From Silurus meridionalis (Eukaryota; Chordata; Actinopteri; Siluriformes; Siluridae), in contig NC_060904.1 in the NCBI RefSeq assembly GCF_014805685.1, positions 15,947,811 to 16,011,810 on the forward strand: 64,000 nucleotides of DNA, in the 5' to 3' direction. The notes below the pieces were generated by a model, which did no database searches, was not told the origin of the DNA, and saw only the letters and a list, made by a program, of their open reading frames with translations. The translations under genes were made by a program, and so were the position numbers. Positions 36,895 through 46,754 of the stretch are shown piece by piece; within the stretch, counting starts at the first letter, position 1; each line of letters begins with the position of its first letter.

Positions 36895-37198
36895 GACATG
36901 GATTAAAAGGACTGCAATTACAAAGCAATATACAGATCTAAAAATATTCTTAATCTGTATTTGAGAAATTCATATCAATGAACAAAGTCAAGTAAAACAT
37001 AACATTTAAAATTTTAATTTTAACCTGCTCGATTTCTTCTTCCCGTTTTAGATGAAGCAGATTTTCCAGAACGTCGACCTGCATATTCCAGATCACATGT
37101 TTGAGGAGGCCTGGAGCTTGACTTCCAAAAGACACCCAACTGGAGAAGTGTGTGTCGAGAGTTTTCGAACTTGTCTCAGTGAGCTGCAGGCAAATTAG
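25543..37198 (+). CDS. efhb: EFHB / CFAP21, EF-hand ciliary doublet-microtubule protein
   Basis: Thirteen coding exons: 25543-25608, 25773-25835, 26989-27132, 27355-27535, 28726-28839, 28953-29082, 29604-29687, 29768-29835, 33696-33850, 34416-34620, 34984-35199, 36202-36386 and 37052-37198 (TAG). Phases agree throughout: 1758 nt, about 585 residues, shorter at the N-terminus than human EFHB (about 830). EFHB is a luminal protein of axonemal doublet microtubules and has also been linked to STIM1/store-operated calcium entry. Diagnostic stretches are [38 protein letters not shown] and [13 protein letters not shown] canonical EF-hand loop [12 protein letters not shown] lies in exon 10. The preceding loop, spliced across exons 9/10 ([12 protein letters not shown]), is degenerate. 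Exons 3-13 are secure. Exons 1-2 rest on frame continuity, and the exon 1 donor (GCG/GTAATA) is weak. Confidence 0.93.
26478..26755 (-). mobile_element. Tc1/mariner-related MITE fragment in efhb intron 2
   Basis: Reverse-oriented relative of the 17080-17568 element. It shares GGACATTTGTTTGCAGACACCT, ATTCCACATTTAGTCCCAATT, TGTTCCACTAGATTTTA and GTGCTTGTGGAGATTTGTG. Confidence 0.6.
27156..27207. repeat. (ATCTT)n pentanucleotide microsatellite
   Basis: About 10 ATCTT units, starting roughly 24 bases after the donor of efhb exon 3. Confidence 0.95.
28101..28582 (-). mobile_element. Tc1/mariner transposon remnant (transposase N-terminus) in efhb intron 4
   Basis: It starts ACAGGCATAACATTATGACC, a common fish Tc1-family end. 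On the minus strand, 28470-28251 encodes a helix-turn-helix transposase N-terminus ([21 protein letters not shown], then [16 protein letters not shown]). The reading frame has no catalytic region. Confidence 0.75.
29099..29203. repeat. Compound (CTAG)n-(ATAG)n microsatellite next to an efhb splice donor
   Basis: About eleven CTAG-type units followed by about fifteen GATA units, beginning 17 bases after the exon 6 donor at 29083. CTAG units are self-complementary, so the tract can form hairpins in the pre-mRNA. Confidence 0.9.
29227..29450 (-). mobile_element. MITE fragment with TGGACACCTGAC end in efhb intron 6
   Basis: It starts TATATAGACAAAGGTTTGTGGACACC, the terminal sequence of the 17080 family. 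The inner part (CTGCCCCAAAGGCATTG, TTTGGGTCTCCAA) follows the reverse orientation with heavy decay. Confidence 0.55.
30050..30552 (+). mobile_element. LTR-retrotransposon fragment: LTR 3' end plus primer-binding-site-like sequence
   Basis: An AATAAA at 30265-30270 is followed by a TTCTTCTTTCTTCGACTTGG pyrimidine-rich stretch ending in CA. Immediately after comes TGGTGCCGTAACCC (30345-30358), which resembles the primer-binding site of fish LTR elements. The open frame continuing to about 30550 could be leader/gag remnant. It is possibly the same element as the gag-protease remnant at 31795. It lies in efhb intron 8. Confidence 0.4.
30553..31770 (-). mobile_element. Tc1-like transposon, decayed, carrying a large palindrome
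   Basis: It begins with TACCAGTCAAAAGTTTAGAG, the standard Tc1-like end in fish. On the minus strand, 30815-30627 encodes the transposase C-terminus ([25 protein letters not shown]) with the D..E part of the catalytic site. Further in, nucleotide sequence typical of these elements continues (CCAAAGGACAGTTTTCCAC, CCCAAGCAAGTCTCTTCT) with many disruptions. It is not autonomous. A 127-bp inverted repeat at 31261-31387 interrupts it. It lies in efhb intron 8. Confidence 0.85.
31261..31387. repeat. Near-perfect palindrome (63-bp arms, one-base centre)
   Basis: The arms 31261-31323 and 31325-31387 are reverse complements with a single mismatch, around a central A at 31324. The whole block can extrude as a cruciform. 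It could be a fold-back duplication within the Tc1 remnant or a cloning/assembly artefact. Confidence 0.95.
31795..32240 (+). mobile_element. Ty3/Gypsy retrotransposon remnant (gag zinc knuckle and protease start)
   Basis: In shifting frames it encodes [10 protein letters not shown] (a CCHC-like knuckle), then [18 protein letters not shown], which is the retropepsin active-site region (LVDSG) of fish Gypsy elements. Stop codons and frame changes interrupt it. It is a dead copy in efhb intron 8 between two Tc1 remnants. Confidence 0.75.
32271..32697 (-). mobile_element. Tc1/mariner non-autonomous copy with ACATAACATTATGACC end
   Basis: Second copy of the 28101 family. Its left end reads CACCGATCAGACATAACATT and its right end carries GCCTGGTCAGTGTA, a decayed inverted repeat. 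The minus strand still encodes [22 protein letters not shown] and then jumps to [12 protein letters not shown], showing an internal deletion. Confidence 0.75.
32698..33275 (-). mobile_element. Tc1-like transposase remnant (N-terminal and first catalytic part)
   Basis: On the minus strand, frames near 33200-32970 encode [36 protein letters not shown] (HTH domain). Frames near 32912-32724 encode [26 protein letters not shown]. The first catalytic Asp is kept, but the usual following Glu is Gly and the protein is frame-broken. It is a different Tc1 lineage from the copy at 30.6 kb. Confidence 0.75.
33276..33520. mobile_element. Small DNA-transposon-like repeat with GTTTATCGC ends
   Basis: The left part has CCCCCGGTTTATCGCAG and the right part has GCGATAAACGGGGAATTACAG in the opposite sense, which resembles a short inverted-repeat element. 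The classification is unsure. Confidence 0.35.
35538..35705 (+). repeat. Dispersed teleost repeat (SINE-like)
   Basis: It contains CTACATTTACATCATTTGGC, CAGACCAACTTACAATTATC, GAGGGCCCAGCAGTGGCAG and a TTTGAACTCATGACCT B-box-like end. The same series of words appears at 54662-54840. It lies in efhb intron 11. Confidence 0.6.
36858..36893. repeat. (AAT)n microsatellite
   Basis: About 12 AAT units in efhb intron 12. Confidence 0.95.
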
Positions 37199-37540
37199 AA
37201 AAAGGATTTCTATTTTTCAGTATTGTTTCGATACAGTACGACGCAAATAGCTGCTTCGTTTGTGAGTTGAATTTAAGTCATCTGGAGTTAGTTTTTAGAT
37301 TTCTGATTCTGAATTTATTGATCCGTCTATCGCAAGATTTATTGAGATATCTACTGTTTTGCAATATAGCCCTATTTATCTGTAGTGTCTTACACTCACG
37401 TGCACATATATACATTCATCACTCAATATATATACATACATACATATCACTCAAATATATGAATGAAAAAATGCATTTTTTTTGCTCAGTCTCACGATGT
37501 GTCTGTCAAAAGTTCATAATAAAAGGATCAAATACATTAT
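37199..37540 (+). other. efhb: efhb 3'UTR with AATAAA at 37518-37523
   Basis: The first clear AATAAA after the efhb stop is at 37518-37523, followed at once by a MITE. A 3'UTR of about 340 bases is inferred. Confidence 0.5.
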
Positions 37541-38067
37541 ACAGACAAAAGTATTTGAATGCCTAATTTTTTTTTTTTTTTTGTCATATTTGAATATTTC
37601 TCAAACTGTTACCACAAAGTTGGAGGAACACAACATTTAGGATTCCTTAGGATGCAGTAGCATAAAATCTTTACTTCACTTGAACTAGGAGACCCAAACC
37701 TGTTCCAGCATGATGATACCCTTATGCCCTTATATTCCATAAAGATGTGATTTGGAGTTGTAGTGGGTTGAAGTGGAAGATCTTAGTGGCCTGCTATAAA
37801 CCTTTGACTCCCAGAACATTTGGGATGAATTGGAACGGTGACTGCACCCCAGGCCTCCTCACCCTACATCACTAGCAGACTTTACTAACACTCTTGTGGC
37901 TGAATGAGCACAAATCTTCACAAACACACTCCAAAATCTGGTGCAACATCTTCCTAGAAGAGTGGAGGTTATCACAACAGCAAACGGAGACAAAATGTGG
38001 AATGAGATGTTCAGAAACGCACATACCAATTTACAGTCAGGTGACCACAAACCTTTTGTCCATATAG
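37538..38067 (+). mobile_element. MITE, full-length but decayed copy of the 17080 family
   Basis: It starts TATACAGACAAAAGTATTTG and ends CAAACCTTTTGTCCATATAG. Its interior parallels the 17080 element (CCAAACCTGTTCCAGCATGATG, TTTGGGATGAATTGGAACGG, CACTCTTGTGGCTGAATGAG). It abuts the efhb polyadenylation signal. Confidence 0.8.
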
Positions 38068-38069
38068 TT

Positions 38070-39252
38070 TATGTTGGAGCAGAAGATGATTTAATGTAGA
38101 TATCCAATCTAATATGGCAAACATGTTCAATGGGTTGCCAGATGCTCCACTGTGGAAGCAAAAAACCTTCAGTGCTTGACCCCTTAAGAAACTAACAAAT
38201 AAATACACAGATAATTACTACCTAATTAAGGTCTTTTTTTTTTTTTTTTGATGAAACATCTCTGACGCACACATCCCATTTTTAGAAAAATAAAGCCATT
38301 TATAAGATTCTTTATCCAGTCTCGGAGCAACAGATTTATAAGACTGAGCAGAATTCATTAAATTGTTTTAAATATGTTTAGTAGGATTAAGATTTTCCTC
38401 TCAGCAGTAATAGAGTTCGTGTGCGGATTTTTTTTCGTCACGTGTGTAAAGTGGTCTTAATATGATTACCAGTGCGGATATGTCGCTTGAGTTTAAACGA
38501 ACATGTTAATGCCATATGAGTCAATTAATCGTGCAAGCATCGAATAAAAGAACATTAAAGAAAACAAGCTTTATGGTGCACATCGTTACGCTGTTTATAC
38601 ACACTTTCGGTTTAGGGTTCATTTTTATTTTATTAATCTGTTTAATATATAAAAATAAATAATTGCAAACTAATTTGCTTATATGTGTAATAATATTGCC
38701 AGTAGACACTGATTCAGGAAATCCTCCAGTGTGTGTGAATGCGCTGTTAGGCATTAATTTCACACAGGCCCGGATTTTCAGGCAGTCAAACTGAGAAGCG
38801 GATTAATGGAATAAAACGACTGGATTAAACGTGCGTGAAAAGAAGCGCTGACTGACAGATTGTGGTCTTGTTCCCTTTATGTATATATATATATAAAATT
38901 GCAATAAAAGTTAATGTGTTGCATCATGTGACCAATATTCTTTTTTTAATGTAGATTGATTTCTCCTCGCAAAACCGTTTCTTAAGCACGTTCTCTCAGC
39001 ACCACTGCTGCTACGTTAATATGACGTGTTACAACACTGCGGAGACCGAGGCGTGTCCCGAGAGTTGCAAAGAATACAGATTTACATGGCAGAGGTAGAG
39101 CTGCATCTTCATGGAGACAGAACAGGAAAAGAACATCTGGTTTTATTTGATCTTTTTATTAAATGCTGCATATGTATCTTTGATGTACCGTATTGTTTGC
39201 TAGGCGACGGGATGTGAATTGCATCTGCCGCAGTTATAGAGATGCCCATCCC

Positions 39253-39288
<36 letters not shown>

Positions 39289-41753
39289 ACGCACCGCTTC
39301 TGTTGGCCTCAAAAAGAACAGCCTGATTGCTTTATCTGGGCATGTAACAATATGTTAAACCTTCAAATATGATTCTATTTTATCATTCTGATTTTTTTAC
39401 ACGTTTCAGATATAAATGCTATAAATAAATAAATAAATAAATAAATAAATGCTCATGACAAACTGAACGACAGAATTTCTAGCTTTTAATGTATTCATCT
39501 ATTAAAATATATTTTGGTTTATTATAACAATTAAATTGTAATAGGTTATTTTCTTCAGTAAGATAACATTGTTTTAGTCATTTTCCCTCGCTGAAGAATT
39601 GCTTTCTTTGACGCTTCAAAACACTTTGTTCTTTTTCTGTCCTCTGTAAAAAAAAAAAAAAAAAGCGATAAAAGGTTAAATAAAAATAGTATTGATAATC
39701 ACTTGGTTATTACAGTGTTATTTAGCAACTAAGAACAAGAAGCTTGGAAAAAGCCTGGAAACAGTATGCATGCTGTAAATCGTCATGTGAAAAATACAAG
39801 CATGGTGACCATCGCGTGTTCGAAAAGGGAAAACGAAAGAAATAAATTACACGAATGCAAATTTAGGAAGAATTTCCTTTAAAGTTTACTCCGAGTGACA
39901 GTTTGCATGTGCGTAAAGTGCAGAAAGTCGAAGTGTTAATGTGGCAGATGGTGCGATTTTGCAGACACGAGCCTGAAGTGTGCAAATAGCTGAGAGCAAA
40001 CCTATTAGCAACTGTATATCTGTCAGAAGCACAGAAAACAAATGCCTGTCATAAGAGGAGAAACCCATTAACTACATTTAAACTCATCTCCAGCTCGCCG
40101 ACCATCATCAGTCAGTCGCGCGGTGTCAACTGGTTTGCATGCACACTTCATTAAAAAAAAAAAAAAGAAAGAAAGCGCGAGAAAATTCGGAAAGTTTGTG
40201 CAGCTGCCATTTAAACGCTATAAATTCTGAGCAAAAGTCATATAAAAACATCACGTCATGTGATAAACCTCGATCGATTATGTACGCCTTTGCGGTCGCG
40301 CTCCGGCGAACCTCTCGCACGTTCTCCTGCGTGTGCTTCGTATGCAACTGAGCCGTCATGGTTGTTTGTTCATATTTAGCGTTAGTGACGGATTACGGAT
40401 GAAAAGTGAGCTCGCGACTTTGAACATTACTGTCAAAATGTCCACGCGGAATGTGCCGAAACATGAAAAAGGAAAGAGAAGAAAGGATCATCAAGTCTGT
40501 CGCAATCAAATCAGCAACACTTCAACTCCGAGCTCTCGCACGTATACGTACATAGAATGATATTATCATGTTGCTTAGGTTCTTGTTGTAATGTTCATTA
40601 AAACTTGTAGAAATTGTGTTTTTTTGTTATGGCACTCAGTTTCTACACAAAAAGCGATCATCATCAATAAAGATGTAGAAGTTCTGACGACTGTCACACT
40701 CTCATCGCTATTAGCAAAGTCACAAGCGAGAGACGATCTTCTTAATGCATGGAGTGGAGCACCAAAGAATCGCCAGATTCTCAAACAGATCGATTTTCAA
40801 TCAGTGGCGAGCCATCAGGGCCAGCAAGATCAGAAACACTAATGTTCTAATCATTTTTTTTCCATGAATATGTATTTAATTATTCCCAATAGTCTATTTT
40901 ATTCGTTGCACAGCGTTTTTATTGGGTGTGGTGCTGCATCCAGGTGTGTATATACGTTGTAAAATATCCAATCAGATTTCTGATATCACATGTTGCCCTC
41001 AGAAATGTACAATAACTTCGCCATTTTTGAATCCTTTAATCGCCCGTTCAGAGAGAGCACTAGTCAGAGTTTACGAACCACATCTGTAGCAAACTGCACA
41101 AGCTCAAATAGATTCAAGTGGAATTAATAGCTGTTTTTTCAATCTACAAATACTGAGAGAGGAGAGGAATTTGATTTGGTCGCACTCACAGGGTATAAAA
41201 AAAAAAAAAAAAGCCGGACGTCTTGATGAAAGGTCGACCAAAACGGTTCAAAAGAGTTGTTAAGCTTTTTCGTGAAAGATTTATACTTTTGTGTTTTCTT
41301 TCCTGCATGAAAACGCACAATTTGCCTTCGTTTCAAATCCTCAGGAAAACCGTAACGCACTGAAAAAATGCACAATAAAAACATTTATGAGGTAAATATT
41401 GACGCTTCCGCTCGAGCTGATGTAGGTTTCTGTATAATATTTATGGTTTCTATAGTCGTGGCATCGTAATGATGGTGTTAAGGTGTGGAGTGATTCAGGT
41501 GGAACGACACTGAAGGCCTTGGTGTGAAATGCACGGTTCTTTACTATTTTGGTGCTTAGTGACTGCTGTATGTGTGTGACAGGGAGAGCGATTATGTGTG
41601 TGTGTGAATTATTTACATCCGTGCTGCTTCACTACTTTTAATAATGAAACCGCTGGTGTTAACTCTTAAATCTTAAGTTAAATCTTCTCCGGTTCATCAA
41701 ATTCTTCAAAAATCTTCTGGCGGATTTTATCAAAAAAGAAAGAAAGAAAGAAA

Positions 41754-41797
<44 letters not shown>

Positions 41798-42600
41798 GAA
41801 AAAATGTCCACTTCTTAAATAATTTTGTGCTAAGTTATACACAATTTTAGACTTTAGTATTAATGTTCTTTTGCTTACATCTGTTATACTGTATGGATAA
41901 TTTTTTTGTTTTGTTTTGTTCTGCCAAATGACGTCACTTCCTGGAAATTTGACGGACGCTCACAGACATTTTTACCCACAATGCCTGGATTTTTGATAGA
42001 GCTCATTTTCGCCAGTAGATGGAGCCAAAAGCCTGTATTTCTCAGCAATACATTTTAATGGCGATTATGTGGAAACATTTTTTTTTTATTTTCAACATTT
42101 AAATGTTTAGGTTTTAATCATTTATTTGCCAGACTTTCAAATATCCTGTTGATTCACGACTCGTAGACAAATGTATAGATAATGAATTATTTATATGATT
42201 ATATTATTACACAATGGTAATTATTACATTTGAATGTAATACAGAAGAAAAAATTCACTGATTTAAGAAAGTAGTGCTGTAAAACGATCAATAACAGCTT
42301 ATTGATAAATATTTTATTCCTTGTTTAATTCTTATATTATCAATCACTTATTTCATGTTGATTTAAACACATTAATTCAAGGGTGGCGCAACAACTGATC
42401 ACAAATTGTAGCTTAAAAAATCATAAAAATTTAACAAACGCCTTTTCATTATTTTACAACAAATTAATAATAATGTCGAGAAAAAAAAATGCATAAAAAA
42501 CACATCTTGGAACAAAAAAAGCGTATAACAGGCACATTTCATTCACCACGCAGGTGCCAAAGCGGCCATTGTTCACGCATGATCGTCAGAATATTAAAAC
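38070..42600. other. Intergenic region downstream of efhb
   Basis: No gene is recognised. It is AT-rich sequence with a (TG)n run at 39255-39283, (AAAT)n at 39423-39451 and (AAAG)n at 41743-41797. The segment 40130-40350 is richer in CpG (GGTCGCGCTCCGGCGAACC) but has no coding signal. The open frames are short and unlike known proteins. Confidence 0.5.
41743..41797. repeat. (AAAG)n microsatellite
   Basis: About 13 AAAG/GAAA units. Confidence 0.9.
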
Positions 42601-42853
42601 ACGTTTCAAGACACGCCCCCTTCACCTCTGACTCCTCCCATAACCCCCACCCCCTCCCCTCACTCTGATCCTTGCGATTGAAAGTCCACGTGGTCGTCAT
42701 GCCTGGCGCACGTGCACGTGCATTTAAGGTCATCATTAATTGCTCATTAGCGTTTGACCAATCGCGTGATCCCCGCACGTGCGCCAAAACTCCGCCCCTT
42801 TGGGGAAAAAAAAAATGCCGGTCATTCCTGTAGCGTCCGTGTAGCAGCTGAGG
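42595..42853 (+). promoter_or_regulatory. Candidate orphan promoter with four CACGTG E-boxes and a possible first exon
   Basis: Within 170 bases there are CACGTG boxes at 42687-42692, 42709-42714, 42715-42720 and 42776-42781, a CCAAT box at 42758-42762, and a GC box CCGCCCC at 42792-42798. About 50 bases later a consensus 5' splice site (GCAGCTGAGG/GTGAGC, donor at 42854) could end an untranslated first exon. The CpG-richer composition contrasts with the AT-rich surroundings. It could serve a gene to the right of the window or a non-coding RNA. No coding exon follows that I can recognise. Confidence 0.45.
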
Positions 42854-43667
42854 GTGAGCGCAATTATACTCCTTTAAATGAGCTAATAATGTTTAATATT
42901 TATATAGATTTTTAATTTAGTTGCTTATATTTGCACACTTTCCATTCCTTCTTCACACACTTCATGAACGAGTTTATTTTAGCTGCCTGCTCACGTCATA
43001 CTAATGATCCCAATCACAAAAAAAACAGCATTAGCTTGCAAAAATATATATTTTTAATAGTAAATATTTATAAAAACTGTTTTTTGCTAATATAAAACCT
43101 AATAATACTAACAAGAAATGAATACAAATCAGAAAGTAGCTTAAAATGATATAACTTTGAAATGTTATTTATTTAATTAGGAAATAAAATCCCATTTATT
43201 CTCCATAGCATGCATTTAAATATTTTTCCTTCAAAATATTAAATATATGAACTAATCTAGATGTTAAAATGATGCTTAAAATTATAACAGATTTCTGAAC
43301 TATTACTTATAAAAAACAAAACAAAATAGCGAGCATCAGACACTAGCTGCTGGTTGTTAGCTAAACATTAGCATAAAACTAAAAACAAACAATAAAATTA
43401 AACTACTACTCAAACAATTATTTATTTCATTTGCTAATGAGTTTGACTTTAATTTACAGCATAGGATTTGTTTTTTAGACAGAAATTTGAATTCGCCGGT
43501 TTCCTGTATGTTCCTGGTGCTGGTTATGTGTTAGTGTGATACAAATAAAACTACTAACAAATAACAGAATGGAGTTTCAAAAGAATTTATTGTTTAATAC
43601 AGTGATATAAATAAAAAAACAAAACGTTAAATAACCTAGAATACATTTTATATTTTCGATTTGTTAA

Positions 43668-43965
43668 TCACATTTTGCTTCACAAACTCTTGGCATTCTC
43701 TTATGAGGCAGTGACTTGCAATGACTTCCAGAGGTGTTGAGTACTTGTTGGCTGCTTTTCCTTCACTATTCTTTCCAACTCATTTCAAAGCATCTCAATC
43801 GGCTTTAGATCAGGTGGCGAGCAGGTCATATGATACAGCACTCCATCACTCTCCTCCTTGAGCAGCTAGCTGTTACGTAACCTGGAGGTGTGGTTGGGGT
43901 CATTGTCCTGTTGGAACACAAATGATTGTGCCACTGAGTGCAAACCGGATGGTTTTAATAATATT
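43668..43965 (-). mobile_element. Tc1-like transposon fragment (3' end)
   Basis: The nucleotide sequence parallels 30590-30900: CTCTTGGCATTCTCT, GAGTACTTGTTGGCTGCTTTTCC, ATCTCAATCGGCTTTAGATC, GTCATTGTCCTGTTGG. This is the C-terminal transposase region in reverse orientation with frame breaks. Confidence 0.75.
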
Positions 43966-44135
43966 TGCACATAAGTTATTCATAGTTCATTCCAAGAAAG
44001 CCTGGTTTACTAACTAGTTTACTGTAGCTGCCTGTTGCATCAGGATGTACATGCTGATTCCAAAGTTTTCCAAATCAAATCCAAGTTCCCAACAGTTCCT
44101 TCTCAAACATTGAGACTAATACGTAATACATATAC

Positions 44136-44350
44136 GTATATCAAGTCAAGTCGAGTTTATTTCTATAGCGCTTTTCACAACAGACATTGTCCCAAAGCAG
44201 CTTTACAGAATTTAACAGTGAAGGTGAACGGTGTGCATTTATCCCTGATGAGCAGCCACAACAACTGTGAGAAGGAAAATCCCTTAGATGTTATGAGGAA
44301 GAAACCTTGAGAGGAACCAGACTCAAAGGGGAACCCATCCTCATTTTGGT
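44136..44350 (+). repeat. Dispersed teleost repeat (TTTATTTCTATAGCGCTTTT type)
   Basis: The series TTTCTATAGCGCTTTTCACA, CCCAAAGCAGCTTTACAGAA, GAGGAAGAAACCTTGAGAGG and GGGGAACCCATCCTCAT is a widespread interspersed repeat in fish genomes. No terminal duplication was found. Confidence 0.7.
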
Positions 44351-44622
44351 GCGATCAAGAGTGTGATTATAATCTTTAATCAATACAGAACACTGGAGAG
44401 TGAGAACTAACATGAGCACTGGAGTGTAAGATTATAAGTAATGTTCTTTCAACAGTCTTTTATTGTATATTAATTAGATATTAGGATTAGCTGCAACCAT
44501 TTTCAGTGGGCAGTGTGATGTGAGAACTGCCCGAAGATAAATTGACTTTAAAATCACAGTTATTATTATTATAAAAACAATGTTATTTACTGATGGCACC
44601 ACATTTAAAATGGCTGGTTGTT

Positions 44623-44628
<6 letters not shown>

Positions 44629-44667
<39 letters not shown>
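44629..44667. repeat. (AAT)n microsatellite
   Basis: About 13 AAT units. Confidence 0.95.
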
Positions 44668-45254
44668 GTCAAACGCATATGTCAAGACCAGAAAGTTGTC
44701 TGTATTTGGGAAATTAATCTTCTCAGGAAATGACAATGTATTATTTATTCATAATGGATTTTATATAATTTTACTAGAATAGCCACTACAGGGAAAAAGT
44801 CACACAGCTACAAGTGTGGATCTGCTGAGGTTCGAGCGAAGACATCCGTTTACTTGGTTTAGTGGTTGTATATTGGATAACTAATCAGCAGCACAGCTCT
44901 CGATTACTAAAACAGAGCACTGATATAGAAACCCTTCTATATTACAGTAATTATCTCCATCAGTCTGAAAAACCTAAACAGCTGCGGGTTGAACGGAGCA
45001 GAATAATAGAATTTCATTCTCCAATTAATTACTTTTTTTGTCCGTATTTTGCTCTCGATATCCACCTTCTGAAATTTGCCATTTTTCCCCCCTTTTCATA
45101 TAAATGTAGTCACGAAATATCGGCACGAAATAAAGCAAATGTATCGCATGAGCCAAAGAAATGAATTCGTAATCCTGTCTTTTCGTCAGTCCGGTTGCCT
45201 GATGTGTAGTTTCTTAAAATAGACGCTTTTTTAATGGTTTTTGCAGCGATAGTG

Positions 45255-45256
<2 letters not shown>

Positions 45257-45310
<54 letters not shown>
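45257..45310. repeat. (CA)n microsatellite
   Basis: About 26 CA units. Confidence 0.95.
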
Positions 45311-45312
<2 letters not shown>

Positions 45313-45469
45313 TACGAAACACAGATAACTCATCTCAGATATCTCTGCTCAAACTTTTTTTTTAACAGTAGTTAATGAGAAAAATTAGTGCAAATGTTTG
45401 AAGTAATAGTTACAACCCCGGAAAATATTTCTCTCTTTATTTTTTTCTCAACTTGTTTATTTTTCTTTT

Positions 45470-45720
45470 TTCTTCCTATCTATGCATAAATTAAAAAATC
45501 TGCTGAAATTTATTATTCATCAGAGATGTGATTAATATGCAAAATTATGCAAATTAAGATGCAATTAGGCTCCAATTCTCCAGTGGAATTTTCCATTATA
45601 ATTTAATACAAAGTAACAGAGTAATTGGTGTCACGTGTAATTACGGTTACTCAAGTGTACTTTCCGGCATGCAAATGATGCACTATATGTCGGTTATCCT
45701 ATGCAAATGCACCATGTGCT
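45470..45720. promoter_or_regulatory. Candidate enhancer with three POU octamers
   Basis: Perfect octamers ATGCAAAT lie at 45547-45554, 45669-45676 and 45701-45708. A near-octamer (ATGCAAAA) lies at 45537-45544, and homeodomain words (GATTAATATG, GCAATTAGG) lie between. The block is repeat-free inside a microsatellite-rich stretch. Octamers bind POU factors (Oct/Brn). Enhancer function is inferred. Confidence 0.45.
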
Positions 45721-46094
45721 GCTTCCGCGACTTGGAAACACCTAACAGGAGAAACGCCAGGCTTTGATTGATGTATGGAGTCCTGGATTGGCAGCCGCTT
45801 ACGTGTGCGACTGCGCAAAAAAAAACCCCAGGCAACTTTACGAGAAAGTTGCTGCAGAAAAAGGCCTTTTCTCCATCACTACTCGGAGCATCAGAATTCA
45901 CACGCGAGTCTTGATTAGGGATGATTTAGGCAGCGAGAGAGCCGTCATGGTTTATGAGTGTTTGGAGATCAGCTGCTTCTCAGGAGCCCAAATTGATTTT
46001 AAATTGTTACACAGCCGGTTACAAGACCTGACGCCGAGCTCATTGACACCGACATCGGAGGTGTGACCTCCGAGGCGCTTGCTCCACCTTCTTT

Positions 46095-46097
<3 letters not shown>

Positions 46098-46144
<47 letters not shown>

Positions 46145-46148
46145 CACA

Positions 46149-46187
<39 letters not shown>
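46098..46187. repeat. (CT)n-(CA)n compound microsatellite
   Basis: About 20 CT units, a short TTTCTCTCC spacer, and about 18 CA units. The 180-residue open frame that starts here is low complexity and not a gene. Confidence 0.95.
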
Positions 46188-46189
<2 letters not shown>

Positions 46190-46460
46190 TCATTCCTTTT
46201 ACATTGTTTTCTTCAAGTCTATGTTTTCTTGTCCAGCTCTCTACTTTCCCACGCTCCTGTTTGACTCTTTCCAGCCTTTCTTTCTTTCTTTCTTTCTTTC
46301 TTCGCCTCACAGTATTTCTCTTTACGTTCTCATTTTCGCTTCTTCTTTTCTTACTGCTCACTTTTTTTATGCCATTCAGCCTTTCTCTGTTTCTGTCACT
46401 AATGTACTTATTATTATTTTTCTGTTTGCTTCTTTCTTGTCTCTTTAAATGCTTCTCTCA

Positions 46461-46461
46461 C

Positions 46462-46495
<34 letters not shown>
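46461..46495. repeat. (TG)n microsatellite
   Basis: About 17 TG units ending in GCGCGC. Confidence 0.9.
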
Positions 46496-46500
<5 letters not shown>

Positions 46501-46689
46501 AAAAAGGTCCGTCCACCTTTCCTTTTTTTCATTTATCCAACACTCTTATTATTGACCTCCTTCCTCGATCTTGTTTTTTATTTCTATTTTTGGTGGGTAA
46601 AATGACAAAAATATCTATACCTTGTAAAATATTTAAATATTATAAAAGACGGCCAAACAACAAAATGTTTTACCCTTAAATCGTCTTTG

Positions 46690-46692
<3 letters not shown>

Positions 46693-46751
<59 letters not shown>
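46693..46751. repeat. (CT)n microsatellite
   Basis: About 29 CT units. Confidence 0.95.

Positions 46752-46754
<3 letters not shown>

Noticed and set aside
46063..46605. 180-codon plus-strand open frame, the longest in the window
   Set aside because: It consists of translated (CT)n, (CA)n and TTTC repeats (Ser/Leu, His/Thr, Phe/Leu runs) with no domain. This is low-complexity sequence.
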